Positions 24,334 through 36,016 of a DNA stretch of 64,000 nucleotides are shown here, one piece after another. The translations under genes were made by a program, and so were the position numbers. The stretch covers positions 13,569,760 to 13,633,759 of the forward strand of contig NC_040027.1 in the NCBI RefSeq assembly GCF_000972845.2. Reading direction: 5' to 3'. Under the pieces are notes generated by a model that was given only the letters and a program-made list of their open reading frames with translations, made no database searches and was not told the origin of the DNA. Source of the stretch: Larimichthys crocea. Taxonomy: Eukaryota > Chordata > Actinopteri > Sciaenidae. The stretch's first letter is position 1, and each line of letters starts with the position of its first letter.

Positions 24334-24402
24334 AGCAGCAGGAGTTCTGATTGGCCAAGCTCCCACCGACACAACAGCTGGCCAATCAGAGCTCCTGCTG
24401 CT
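24334..24402. repeat. Imperfect palindrome with two inverted CCAAT cores
   Basis: AGCAGCAGGAGTTCTGATTG is followed about 20 bases later by CCAATCAGAGCTCCTGCTGC, its near-perfect reverse complement. The arms are about 26 bases with a 17-base loop. Each arm contains ATTGG/CCAAT. It could extrude a cruciform or be a relic of a small TIR element. Confidence 0.7.
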
Positions 24403-25820
24403 TTGTTTAATTTGTAGGTGCTAGATTGTTTACACGTCTTTAAATTAAACTTAAAAAATGAAAATTCAAATGAAACGGATCAGAAAATAGGAACAGGAAC
24501 AGAAAAGCTTAAATTATTTGTGAACTTCAGCATGATTGAAAGACTCAAATATTAATAATTTAAACGCTGCATAAAGAAACAGACTTTGAAATTGGCAAAT
24601 TTAAGAATCTGTTTTTAAAACATAAAAAAAATGTAATTTAATTCTACATATTAAAAGTCTATATTTATTCCAGTGGCACACTCCATTCTCAACACTAAAT
24701 ACAACAACAACCAATAACATTAGTGAGAACTTAAATCCTTTGAGTAGAACAGGAGACGCCGTTATCTGAATATTTGCATTATTTTTACGAAGAACTCATC
24801 GTAATAACAGAGTTTACTCAGATTATTTGCCTGTTTTTTCACCACGTTGGCTGATAATGGAAATGAAGAGAACTGAATGGATCCCAGAACAGCAGAGTTT
24901 CAGTCACATGATGTCATTCAAACTATTGTAAGGGAACGCTAAAGCATTGAAAGGGAACACTGGGAAGGGAACACAAAAGCTCCCCCCCGAGCTGTGGCCC
25001 TTTTTCGGGACTGAAAGCACCGCAGACATGGACACTTCTTTTGTATACGTGAAACAAACGCCTCAGTGATACAGGCTGTACCAATCCAGCACATGGCATC
25101 TTGGAAGGAAACATGTTAATCCGAATGATCCGGTGAATAAACGTGTTATGATGTGCTTTAAAAATGCTCATGTTTATTGTAAAAGCTCATCTCCACAGGC
25201 ACAGCGGTGCAGCATTAGTTTAAATAAAGGCCGAAACCTGTTGGCTAAAGTATATTGTAAGTAGAACAGTCAAGGTTGGGTTCATGCAAATAAGTTTTCC
25301 CATGCATTTTGCATAAGTTTCATGTCTCTTCTCTACATTCCCTATGAATAAATACATGTATCGTAGGTGATACAGTTGAACTACTGCTTAAACTTGCTGC
25401 CTCACATATTTAGAAAAGTGTTCACATTACAGTCATATGTGCTCGTTGAATAAGTTGTGCTTACTCGTCTAAAATGCCTACATTAAGGTGAGAATAACTG
25501 GATCTTTATTGCTTTGGTCACTGTAAAATAAAACTAGCCACCTCGCTGACTCGTGAAAACCGATACAGTACATTGCATAAATAGTCAACTAAATGTAAAC
25601 AAACAAGTGCAGCTCAAAATGCCAGAAAAAATCTCTTTTCAAGCAGCTTTTAAGACTGACATGTACGTTTCTCTGCCCCCAGTAAGTGCATTTATATGCA
25701 GATAAATAATTCAAGTAGTTTTTTTTCTGTCACTCTTAACAAAACAAGCTCGTGTGTGTGTTTCATGCTGCGATTCACATTTTTTTTTCCTTCTGTAGAA
25801 TAATGCAAATTATTGAAAAG

Positions 25821-28800
25821 TCACGAGGAGTATTTCAGTAGATTCTCGTTCAGTTTAACAACAGTTGGTACAAAGTCGCTCTCTGTGATAAAGTCCCCTG
25901 CAATGATATTGACAGAGCCGACCCTTGAGCCGGGGGTCTGCTCTTTGACCCAGCTCAGGAGGGTCGGGTACGTGGACATCACCAAGTCCTTCAGGGACTC
26001 TGTTGGGTGGGTGCAGATGTATTTCAGGTCCTCTGTCAGATTGATTCCTGTGACAAAGAAACCTCCTGAAACACAAAATAAACAAGAAATTTATGATTAA
26101 AATCAAGTGTTCATTTATCAATCTTGTTTCCAAACTGCAGATTACCTGGTCGGCCGTGTTGTTTCCTGTATTCAAACGCCTCGATAAGCGCCTCAGCTTT
26201 GCATTTGTTGGCCCACCAGTAGGGAATATGTGGCCACAGGTCGCTGTGAGAGCTGGAAATAGTGTGTTCATAGGACACAATCACTGAGCAGCCTAAAGAC
26301 CACAGGTTTCGAAGAGTTACCACTTCCTGAAATCAACAGAACAAACAAGCTTAGTTCAAAGTTAGGTCAAGGCTGGGGTTATTTTATGTTTTTATTACTG
26401 GTGAAAAGACCCAAACCAGCAAAAGCATTGAGAGTCAAAGTGTCATATCCAGGCTGACTTCTCTTACACAATGCAATCTCTATTTCAGCATTTCTTTACT
26501 CCGTTCTTTCTGAACATTTTCTATTTTTTAACAAGAATCAGCATCAACAACAGCGTTTACTTTGTGAGCACAGAAAGAACTTAAGAATTTATGTCACTTT
26601 CGTCCAAATTCATAAACATTACCGACTAAAATCATTATAGAAAAGGTTGCTGGTAGATATACAAACTCTTGATACAAGCTTCACTAATTAATATTTCATA
26701 TTACTTGTCGGCACAGCTGGTAAAAAGTGTTGTATTGTTCAGGAAGTCAGAGTTTCTTCCAACGCAGGGACAATGCTGAAATGAAATAACATCAATTCAG
26801 TGTGAGGAGAAATCCAGAGAAGTATGAAAATAGATGGGGCTCTTTTATGGCTTTATTACCTGCGATTCAACTAGTACGGCAGTATAAATCCTGCTCCGCT
26901 TCACTAGTCTGTCTACCAAACACTCTGTAAGGATTCAAATCTTTAAAAACACAAATACGTAGTTTCCACAGCTGGGCACTGTAGTTTTTGGCTAGTGTTA
27001 CACAGACAGCAGTAGAAAGTGTATTTGTTGGGGGACACATTTGAAAATACAGAAAATACTTTTAGTATTATAAATCCATTGTTGGTTTTGGTCTTTTCTT
27101 CCTTATTCTTTGGGGAGGTTGTACCGTTTTAGAGCAGAGTTTGGAGGTGAATATGTTGCGTATGGTTGTGAGCAGCAGCATGTGGAGCTCCGGGCTCAGG
27201 CCGAGGAAGTGGCTGAAGGAGAGGATGACCACTTCTTTGGGATGAGCGTCCAGCCACTCTCTTATCTCCATTAGAACCGTCTGCCACGAAAAACACAAGT
27301 TACAACAGGATTCAGTAACTGAAGGCACACAACACAGCCGTATTTTAACTTAGGACTTGGTTTTTGGCATCCGCACACAGATCTACGATACGATGGAAAT
27401 CTGTTACAACCTGCCAAAAGACGTCTCACCACCTGGCAACTCTGCTGGAGCAGAGGTGAGTCAAGAGCAATCTGATGCATCATGCAAGCTGCCCATATGA
27501 TAGGCCTATACCTGCCTATTCTGAACCTCAACTGGCTTGTGGACATGTTGAGTATCATGGAAATCACGACTCGGCCACCTAGTGTCAACTGTTATATCAT
27601 TTAATGGTTGCATATGTAAGGATGGCAAACCTTTCATATTTAAAAAAGGACCCGTGTGGAGGACTTACTCACATCTAGCTGGGTTGTTGCTGATTGTGTT
27701 GCCCTCACCTAACATGTCCTTTCCTATTATGAGAAAGGAGAAACTACTGTGGCTGCGAAACACGTGGAAAATGCCCTATCTAGAGGCAGCGTTTGTCCGA
27801 CCTGTGCTTTAATAGAAACAAACGTCTAAAATATAAAACGCTGATACTAACAAACCAAAACATAATGATTTTTAGGTGACTATGCACTGCATCCATTTCC
27901 TTCAGGTGGTGGCAGCAGGTTTAGCACAGCGTTTCAGACATTCATCTATCCAGCAAGGCATGCCAGCTCCTCCAGGGGGATCCCGAGGCGTTCCCAGGCT
28001 AGATGGGCTATGTAGCGGGTTCGGGGTCTGCCCTGGGGTCTCCTCCCAGTTGGATGTGACCAGAACACCTCCAAAAAGAAAGGCAACTGAACTACCTCTA
28101 CTCTGAGGTCCTAACCTTGTCTCCAAGGCTGCATTCAGGCAGGAAAATGAAAAACGTTAAACCATCAAAAAGTTGAGCCCGATCCAAAAACTGAGCCACG
28201 TCACGCTCCGGCCGGCAGTCCGACCTGAGGAGAAACCTTTTTTACCACGTAGCATAAACATTCTGCTTTCCGTTAACAACCATGGAAGAGATACTGATCG
28301 CTGCAGTCTGCGGTTTTCCTGAGATCTACAATCTCTGGCCACCAACTCATTATTGTAAACACACTGGACCTTTAATAACTGAACATGTTGCTGCTTTTGT
28401 TTGTTTGCATTTTGAAGAAGTCCTAAACTAGAAAACTGCCAGAGCATATAATCTAGTCTAATTTAGACATTACATTGAGAACTGTTTGTAGTTCCTGTTT
28501 CCGCGTGAATAAATGAGTAACAGCACTTCTGAGAACGGCTCTCAAATTGAAACCATGTAACTTTAAAAATGAAACAACACCTTCTTCTTCCTCTTACACA
28601 TAAAATGTTGAATTCATAAGCAATAAACCGCTGCTGCAGTTCAACACGCTCTGTGGTTTCGCTGCTGTCGCCATAACTGGTCTGGTATGACCGGTAGTTT
28701 ACGATGGCTGATGTCAGCAAATTTTAGATAGATATGAATCTCCTGTACTTGTGCATCGCGTCAAGTATCATCTTGTCCTTGTTACCTGTTAGTAAAAGTA

Positions 28801-31800
28801 ATGTTCCCGCTACAATAACCATAAATACTTTTATAATTATGACCGTAATGTTTATTGCAGACTGTCAAAACAGTCATAACCAGTCTAATTAAAAAAGCAG
28901 GGATGATTTAGTATCTCACTGCAGTGATGACGACGAGTCTTCTTTATGGTTATTGCTGAAGATGCAAACATTTCACAGGAGCAACAACGTAATGGATATT
29001 GTGTCAGCGTGCCATTACTTCACCTCCACAGTGAGCGTGGTGTATACGCCGTGGTAGAAGTACAGATCAGTGGAGCTGTCATTGGGCCTGTGTGCAATCC
29101 TCAGGTCACAGTATCGGACTCCACAGTCCAGCTGCTGCTTTATAGTGTATTCCTGCAAGAGGCGGGACACACAGATGATGTCCAGCTTAAAATACCAGAT
29201 CACTTTACTCTTACTCACAATTTTCATGGATTTAAATTAATCTAGAGCGATTTGACTTGGTTGTAGATACGTGAAGACTCGTCCACACCAGACCTCAGGT
29301 GACCTGAAGGACTGTACCAAAAACTGCAGTTCCTCAAACGTCCACTTGAGGCTGGCTACAGAATGAGTCAGTCTCCATAAGTCCCCATGTTAAAATGTCC
29401 AACTTCACAGCAGAAGTAAACATGTTTATAGTCTGGTACAAAAAACAGTTTTGGTCTCTATAGCTAATTTCCCCGTTCATGACAACTGTACTGAGGGTGA
29501 ATTTATATTAAACTCACCTGTTCAAATTATATTATGGCTTAAAGTTATACATAATTAACAGTGCGGATGCTTTGATTGGTGCTGTTACAAGTAGCCTGTT
29601 TGAGCAACCAGGCTTCATTCAGCTCACCTGAGGTCCTTCAATGATCGAGGTCTTTGCCAATTTTTTAGATTAGCACGACTGCCAACAAGGTCGGAGGCCA
29701 GCGCCACCACACTGAGCTTCACAACGGCTCTTCAGAAACCTGCTGGTGCCGTCACGAATACTACATCCGTTCTTTATACTGTCATTGTTTAGAAGTGAAG
29801 GAGCCTCTTGGATGAGAAGTGAAACATCTTTACAGATCTACAACCAAGTCTCGTCGTCCCAGATTTAACCTGGACGACTGAGAACCTTCACAGACACACA
29901 TTTAAATAGTGTTGTATATCCCATTTGTATAGTATGTTTATATTTATTCATACAGTGATAACTCTCCAATACTTGTATACACTAGTACACACAATCCTTT
30001 CACATTTGTAGTACAGATATACATATATTTTCTTGTATTTTGCTTTTTTTTATCTTCTATGTCTCTTGCACTGTCACTGTAACAAGTGCTTTTAATGCTG
30101 AGCCCGTGCTAACCTACATATGACAGACAAACCATTGAAATTTGGCTGTTTTATTACCTGGGTTATCGCCCACTTGTACACAAACGGGCGAATAAGAGGC
30201 TTCATGTATTTGTCCAGCTTTTGAAGCATGTCAGGCTGGGTGAGGTCAACGGGGGATCTGTCATTCATATCCAGACAGTAGGTTATTGCATTGTGGCTTC
30301 CTAATCGGAGGGGAAAAGATAGTAAACATCATCATCACTAGACATTTCATTCATGTTTCATGAAAAGCTATGGTGGCTCTGGGAGGTTAATGTGCTGCAG
30401 CAAAGGAAAACCGAAGCCAACGACTCATTTGAAACACATTAGAAAATGCCCTGCAAATATAGATTGTGCTTTCTGCTTTTCCAGCATGTTTCTTTATCCA
30501 TTACATTGTTAACCCTTAACTGCATATCATTTTAGATTCTGCTGCGCTCTGTGTATTTTTAGAAAAGTGACTACAGTTTTCTATCTCGCAGCTGTGTCTT
30601 GCTAAGTGCCTGCAGAGAGCCGGCTTCTCGTGATAACCTTCAAGGCCAAAGATAAGGGTCGGGTTCCCATTAGGAAAGACTCACTTGTCATGCCTGAGAA
30701 ACAACTGAACTTTGGTTTCTTGTAATCATGTTAAAGGTTTTCTGAACACGTAAGATGCAGGGCAGGAACTGTATACAGCTTACGATAAGTAAAAAGGAGG
30801 CAAAGGTACAAGTCGTGGAAGAGAAAGATTAAAAATCGTTGTTGTTTTTTGTTATAACAATGGTGTCAATCAAAGACAATTCTGGAGTAAATTTGTTTCC
30901 TCATTTCTGTATTTGGGTGTGTTTGAATTTCCCCATGTCAGACTGGTAAAGATGTTTTCCATAATTTGCATTTGTTTTCTTTAGCTGCAGCGCACTGAGA
31001 TCTCGGTGCCACACTCTGTGCCAGCTCGGATAGATTTACAATATATAAAGAGTTATTGGTAACACTTAAAAAAGACTTAAACACATTTTAATCGTGATGA
31101 CGATTAAATATTTAGAATATTTTCACTTAAGTCTTGACTCACTTTTGCCTAAAATAAAATCCATACACGAACACAGAGCAACAGTGGTTGTCTAAAATCT
31201 TTTTAAAATCTTTTTTATTACATGAATAAATAAACAAATTGATCCAAGAAAAAGTCTTTATATTTTAAAAATCAGAGCAGCTTCAAATACCATCAAGAGT
31301 TAAGTTTCTAGATACACAATCAGGCAGCATGATAAAATCTAAAATTGATATAAAGAAGTCAGAGTGATGTTTAAATTTCCTAAGATTTCCGAACATGTGT
31401 CGTTTGGTCAATGAACCCTTAAACTGTTGTAAAGTTACAGACAGTCATAAAGATAAAGGGTCGGTCTTCCTTATTAACTAATTTATTACACACTCAAAAA
31501 GAATGACACATAACACAAATACTAACCACACAAACAATCACCACTCAACTACTGTAACAACATACAGGCCTTACCCTTTAGGGATCATTTGGATACCAAA
31601 GATAAATTTGATTTCAGCACTGTCGTCTCCAATAAAGTCTATGAAGGGCTCCAGACAGAGAAAAACAACCACTTATGCCTCCTTGGAGAACATTAAGCCA
31701 ACAACTCAATGCTGTAAGATTCAGACCTGTGCACAGTACCAGAGAACACTAAGGATGTCAGTTTAATTCAGATACAGCAGCTTGCAGGTCTAAGATAGTG

Positions 31801-32409
31801 TAATGCTGCGTTAAGTATAAACTTGACTGTCACTTAATTAAAAAAACACGGGGCAGCTTCATCAGTGTAACTTTTAATGTCCGCTTCAACTATAAGACAA
31901 CTAACAACGAAGATGACACATCACCTGACTGTTAATCTTAGGTGTATCATAATTTATAGGCCCTGTTCTATATGAAGCAATAAAATACAAGTAGTTATTA
32001 ATTAAAATATGCAAAACAAGGTGATCTACAAAATAAATCTAGACAAATATAAGTCTAATTGCCGAGGATTAAGCTCAATAAGAACAATAAGATATTAGAT
32101 GTTTGAATTTATGAATTTTCACATTAGATGCACATATGTACCTACATGCTTACATGTTATATTATGTAAATTAAGACTTCCTGAGTTATTAATGTGTTGT
32201 ACTCTCTCTCACACACACATTTACACTGATAACACTCAATTAAGAACCAGCTTCATCATCACTACAGTGTGCTGTTATGTGGCAGCCTTACCTGGGATGG
32301 CCAGGTGGTACAGGGGGGTGTCCCACAGAGCACATGGCAGGTGAGACATCCAGCTCTCCATGGGCAGCTCACCCAGGCTCAGCTCACTCACTGCGCACAC
32401 CGAGGACAT
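25821..32409 (-). CDS. plcxd1: PI-PLC X domain-containing protein 1-like (copy B)
   Basis: Six exons on the minus strand: 32292-32409, 30158-30300, 29024-29152, 27125-27280, 26146-26326 and 25821-26065, joining to 323 residues, the length of human PLCXD1. Exons 3 and 4 have the same lengths (129 and 156) as in copy A and the intron phases match, so the two are tandem duplicates. Landmarks are HLAIPGSHNAITYC, GVRYCDLRIAHRPNDSSTD, LYFYHGVYTTLTVE, HPKEVVILSFSHF, WPHIPYWWANK and NIIAGDFITESDFVPTVVKL. Asp next to the first catalytic His is Asn43 here. The start was taken as the ATG at 32409, just after a plausible splice acceptor, so an upstream coding exon cannot be excluded. Introns are longer than in copy A and full of repeats. 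Confidence 0.92.
27895..28145. mobile_element. LINE-type repeat fragment in PLCXD1-B intron 3
   Basis: Phrases such as GGATCCCGAGGCGTTCCCAG, TCTGCCCTGGGGTCTCCTCC and CCAGAACACCTCC are diagnostic of a common teleost retrotransposon repeat. Open frames on both strands across it are by-products of its GC-rich composition. Confidence 0.7.
28160..28376. mobile_element. 3' end of a GGTCCAGTGTG-type TIR element
   Basis: The stretch ends with TAAACACACTGGACCTTTAA, matching the terminus of the small TIR element family seen at 40647, 44548 and 45350. The other end is not clear, so this is a partial copy. Confidence 0.45.
29320..29625 (-). repeat. Dispersed repeat family B, copy 2
   Basis: This is the reverse complement of the copy at 6796-7117. 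It starts at CTGCAGTTCCTCAAACGTCC, continues through GGTACAAAAAACAGTTTTGG and ends near GAGCAACCAGGCTTCATTC. It lies in intron 2 of PLCXD1 copy B. Confidence 0.75.
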
Positions 32410-32538
32410 GCCCAACTTGATCTGAACACATTTTTAAAAAAAAATGCAAGATACAAAGTGTTATTGTTTATTCGGATTGGTGCAGAAAACTTGTGCATGG
32501 CATGCTCGTCCTGTTTCATTTCACACTTACTTGATCAA

Positions 32539-32559
32539 ACTGCTGCTGCTGCTGCTGCT
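32539..32559. repeat. CTG trinucleotide run
   Basis: A run of six to seven CTG/GCT units lies just upstream of PLCXD1-B exon 1, outside the predicted coding region. Confidence 0.85.
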
Positions 32560-32799
32560 TCCTCCGAAACCAGCTGAACCAGCTAAACCACCACAAAGAG
32601 GGAAGTACTGTGGCAGAAACTATCGGTGTGCGCCAGAAGAAGTCGTCCACCAAGCAGCTTTACAAAATGTCATGGCTGTACATAAAACATGCATGATGAG
32701 ATCCGGAGATAAAGCGTGGCAGCAGCTCAGTCCTGGTTACCTTTTACACCTGCATAACCCGGCATAACGAGGACAGCGGGCCCGGTGCATTTTTTTGTT

Positions 32800-33110
32800 T
32801 TATAGCTCCGATTATCGATTATCCATAATCGAATCGAGTATCCACCTATGATGGTGCTGGCTGCAGGTGCATGCACACCGGTCCCTCCTCGGTTCACCGG
32901 GTGTCTGTCGGTCCTGTGCGGTGCAGCAGCAGCAGCAGAGTGTGCGGAGCAGGGCGGCACCGCGCCTGCTGACAGATCAGCAGATGCGGAGAAGGCTCTC
33001 CTCTTAAAGAGACCACTGTTAAATGGGAGAGATTCAAAAACTCTGTGGCTGGGACCTCCCAAAACATACTGCAGCCCGGCCCAGATTCACACAAGTCACG
33101 GCAAGTGTTT
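32800..33110. other. CpG-enriched stretch upstream of PLCXD1 copy B
   Basis: The DNA is clearly richer in CpG than its surroundings (around 32870-33000) and contains an AGCAGCAGCAGCAGAG run at about 32925. It begins with alternating ATCGATTATC/ATAATCGAATCG sequence of a type often found in hAT-like elements. It may be the promoter or a first exon of PLCXD1-B, or repeat-derived. The 148-codon open frame across it (32848-33294, +) shows no recognisable domain. Confidence 0.35.
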
Positions 33111-33261
33111 TCCCCATCAGCTTTTGGAAAAAACAAAAACACCTGGTGAAACGTCACTAGGAGGAGGTGTGGCCACACAGGTGCAGTTTGAGCAATTGAT
33201 GTACAGCATAACTTTAGTCTGTGGCTCCAAACATGGGAGTCAAAGTTTAATTCAGACTGTT

Positions 33262-33950
33262 TATAAAGTGATTTTCTACCATAACTTAAAATAAAATAAA
33301 ATAAAATAGTTTTTAAATAATTTTGATGTCACGCTGACTTGTAATCAAGTGAATGATGCACTAAGTCACACATCACCAACTGTTTTTACTGATTTTGGTG
33401 AAACTGCATCATATTTTATGGTTCTCTCTCTCTGTGATTTACAGAGTTTTCTGATGGACAGTGAAGTAAACTATAGTTGCTGTTAGATAATGTCAGCTCA
33501 CTTTGTTAGCTGGGCTGTGAACTCAGAGCACCAGAGGAGGTTTATTTGCAATTACTGATGGAAAGAGGAGCTAGTGTCGTGCCAGAACCGGAGCTGGGCA
33601 AGCAGGTAATGTAACCAAGCTCAGCAGCATCTATGGACATCATGGTTACAGTTGAATAGAGCAAATGTGACGTTGACGGAGGAAGCTAAGAAAAGAAAAG
33701 AGTAAAGAAGAGTAAATCTGGGACTGACTTTTAGTTGTTGGGGAGAACTTGAGGCTGAAAGACAGACACCGAGCTGGACTGACTGCTGTTGTTATATTAG
33801 CTGGCTGCTATGTCTTGTGTGTTGTTGACCTTGCTTAATGTTTGGTAGTCGGTTGTGTTTTTGGGAACAGTCATTCCTCCCTATGGTGGTAAGAGCCGAT
33901 TAGATCCCAGTGTTTACTGATGCTGATTATGTAACAAGATTTTGAAACAC
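33262..33950 (+). mobile_element. Repeat family A copy
   Basis: The copy has the ordered family phrases: TTTTCTACCATAACTTAAAA near the start, CACTGATTTTGGTG, GACAGTGAAGTAAACT, TGTCGTGCCAGAACCGGAGC, AGTAAATCTGGGACTGA and TAGCTGGCTGCTATGTCTTG. It is one of the longest copies and lies upstream of PLCXD1-B. Confidence 0.8.
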
Positions 33951-34978
33951 AAAGTCTTTGTAGCTTCGGCACACAAGACAAAACACAAACAGACTTTCCT
34001 TAATCTCTGATGACATTAAACATCTTAAATATTATTCCTTTAAATTGTTCATCCATGTTCCATCCATGCCAGCTTACAATTTTCTTATTTACAAAGAAAA
34101 AATAATGCTCCACAGCGCTACAAGTGGTCAAAAACCTCAACAGGATACCTTTAAGAGAGTCCATGATATCAGTTTATTCTTGATGATGCTCTAATGTTTG
34201 TGTAATTTTTGTTTTTTACCTCTTCAAGTCTGAAATAAAACAAACTTAATAGAAAACATTACCTTTTTTGTAAATGCTCGTGACTCAGATGTACGCAACC
34301 TGTGACAAGTCAAAAGGTTTGGTAACTGCTAAATCACAGTAAAATGTGAGTTAGATGTGTACAGTTACAGATGTGTAACTATATACCAATATATATGTAT
34401 ATACTATATTCCATTAAGTTATATGTCACAAATTTGCCACAGTTTGGCTGAAAGTGACAAATTTAAGCTCTGAGTTCTGGTTGATTTGGCGACACCTCGT
34501 GGTTTAATACAAAATTTGGCCTTCTTGAATTACTCAGAGTGAACAGGATCTGAGTTCATGCTGGATTTGGCATGCAAGTCTGTTAAAAGTGAAAGTTACC
34601 TGGCTGAGAAGTCGGAGGTGTGCACTCACTCTGATCTGCTGCCATAAAATGTCCCCAAAAATAAACGTTGACTTGTTTTTGTAGTTGTGTTTATTTTGAG
34701 ACATGGGTGTCAACTCGCTGATAAACACTGTGCGTTTCCTGTGACTACTTCATAATAAAAGTCATGTTTCACCAGTGAAATGCTTTTAGTGCGAAGGTGA
34801 AGCTGCAGTAAATTAATAATAGTCTATAAATATATATAAACATTGCAATCCTTCCATCAGTGGGTCATAGTGTTGCCTCATTCAGTGACTTAACAAACAT
34901 TTATTTAAGTGAAAATCTTTGTCTTATCTTAAAACTGACCTAACCGTAGATAAATAATGATTTTTAGGACTGACCTTT

Positions 34979-35162
34979 GTACTAAAATGTGCTTCCCAAG
35001 AGGAAATTGATGAAGTCGTCTGTCTGCTTGCGATAATGTGGTCGGTGAGGTCTCCCTCAGCTTCTTCAGCAGGTCAATAAACCCTGAAACAGCACTAACC
35101 AGTGTGGTGAAAAGCAAACTAGACAAACCGACCACAACAGCACATGATTTGTTAAAGTCCAT
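34979..35162 (-). CDS. Doubtful small ORF with a signal-peptide-like start
   Basis: On the minus strand an ATG in a good context (AAAGATGG) opens MDFNKSCAVVVGLSSLLFTT. This is a charged start plus a hydrophobic core ending in small residues, as in secretory signal peptides. FIDLLKKLRETSPTTL and a basic tail follow, and a possible donor (AAG|GTCAGT) lies at about 34975. I recognise no family. Another frame of the same DNA reads YRKQTDDFINFLLG and stops soon after, so frame choice is ambiguous. It may be the first exon of a small peptide gene or a chance ORF among repeats. Confidence is low. Confidence 0.2.
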
Positions 35163-35327
35163 CTTTGCTGACCCCGGGTCAAACCAACCACACCAGAGGT
35201 TTTTTCACAGCAGACATTTTGACATGTCATCAGTGAACTCACAGTTTTAAAACACAGGTGTGTGTGTGATGGTGTTTGTGGCTGATAAGTGTGGCGGTGC
35301 TGCCATCTAGCCTTCACTCCACATAAC

Positions 35328-36016
35328 TGATATCAGGTCACACACCACCAACTGTTTCACTGATTTTGGTGACACTGGATCATATTTTATGGAGAAAATA
35401 TTGTCTGGTTTTCACTCCCATGTCCTCCGGCTGCTCCACCTCAGCTCTTTGTGATTTACAGAATTTCCTGATGGACAGTGAAGTAAACTGTAGCTGCTGT
35501 CAGCTAAAGTAAACTCTAGTTTGTTAGCCAGGTTGCCTGGACTGTGAGCTCAGAGCACCAGAGGAGTGTTAGTGTTTGTACCACAGGTGTTTTTGGACAC
35601 GTTTTGGAGAGAAGGTCTTGAGGGGGAGCGGAGCTGGTGTTGTGCCAGAACAGGAGCTGGGCATGCGGGCAACGTAACCAGACTCAGCATCCTCTATGGA
35701 CATAATGACAGAGGAGAAAAGACTTGATAAGTAGAGAGTGAGCGAGCAAGAAGCTGCCGGGGAAGAGTAAATCTGGGACTGACCTTCAGAAATAAAAGTC
35801 TGACAGACAGACGCCGAGCTGGGCTGACTGCTGTTGGACTAGTCAGTAATATTAGCTGGCTGCTATATCTTGTGTTGTTGACCTTGCTTGATGTTTGGCT
35901 GTTGGCAAAGTCATCAACTTGATGATAAGTGATATAATCAGAATATTACCACAGTGGTATTACACTCCGGAGGCACTAAATCACAAAAATACCAATTTCT
36001 ACACAGTGTTGCTTTA
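35328..36016 (+). mobile_element. Repeat family A copy with intact right end
   Basis: It has the same ordered phrases as the copies at 23205 and 33262. It finishes with ACACAGTGTTGCTTTAAA, which is the inverted form of the left end TTAAAGCAACATTG seen at 18805. This suggests a DNA element with short terminal inverted repeats rather than a SINE. Confidence 0.8.

Noticed and set aside
32848..33294. 148-codon open frame upstream of PLCXD1-B
   Set aside because: Composition-driven (CpG and CAG rich), no recognisable domain, and it ends within repeat family A; kept only as a possible promoter region.
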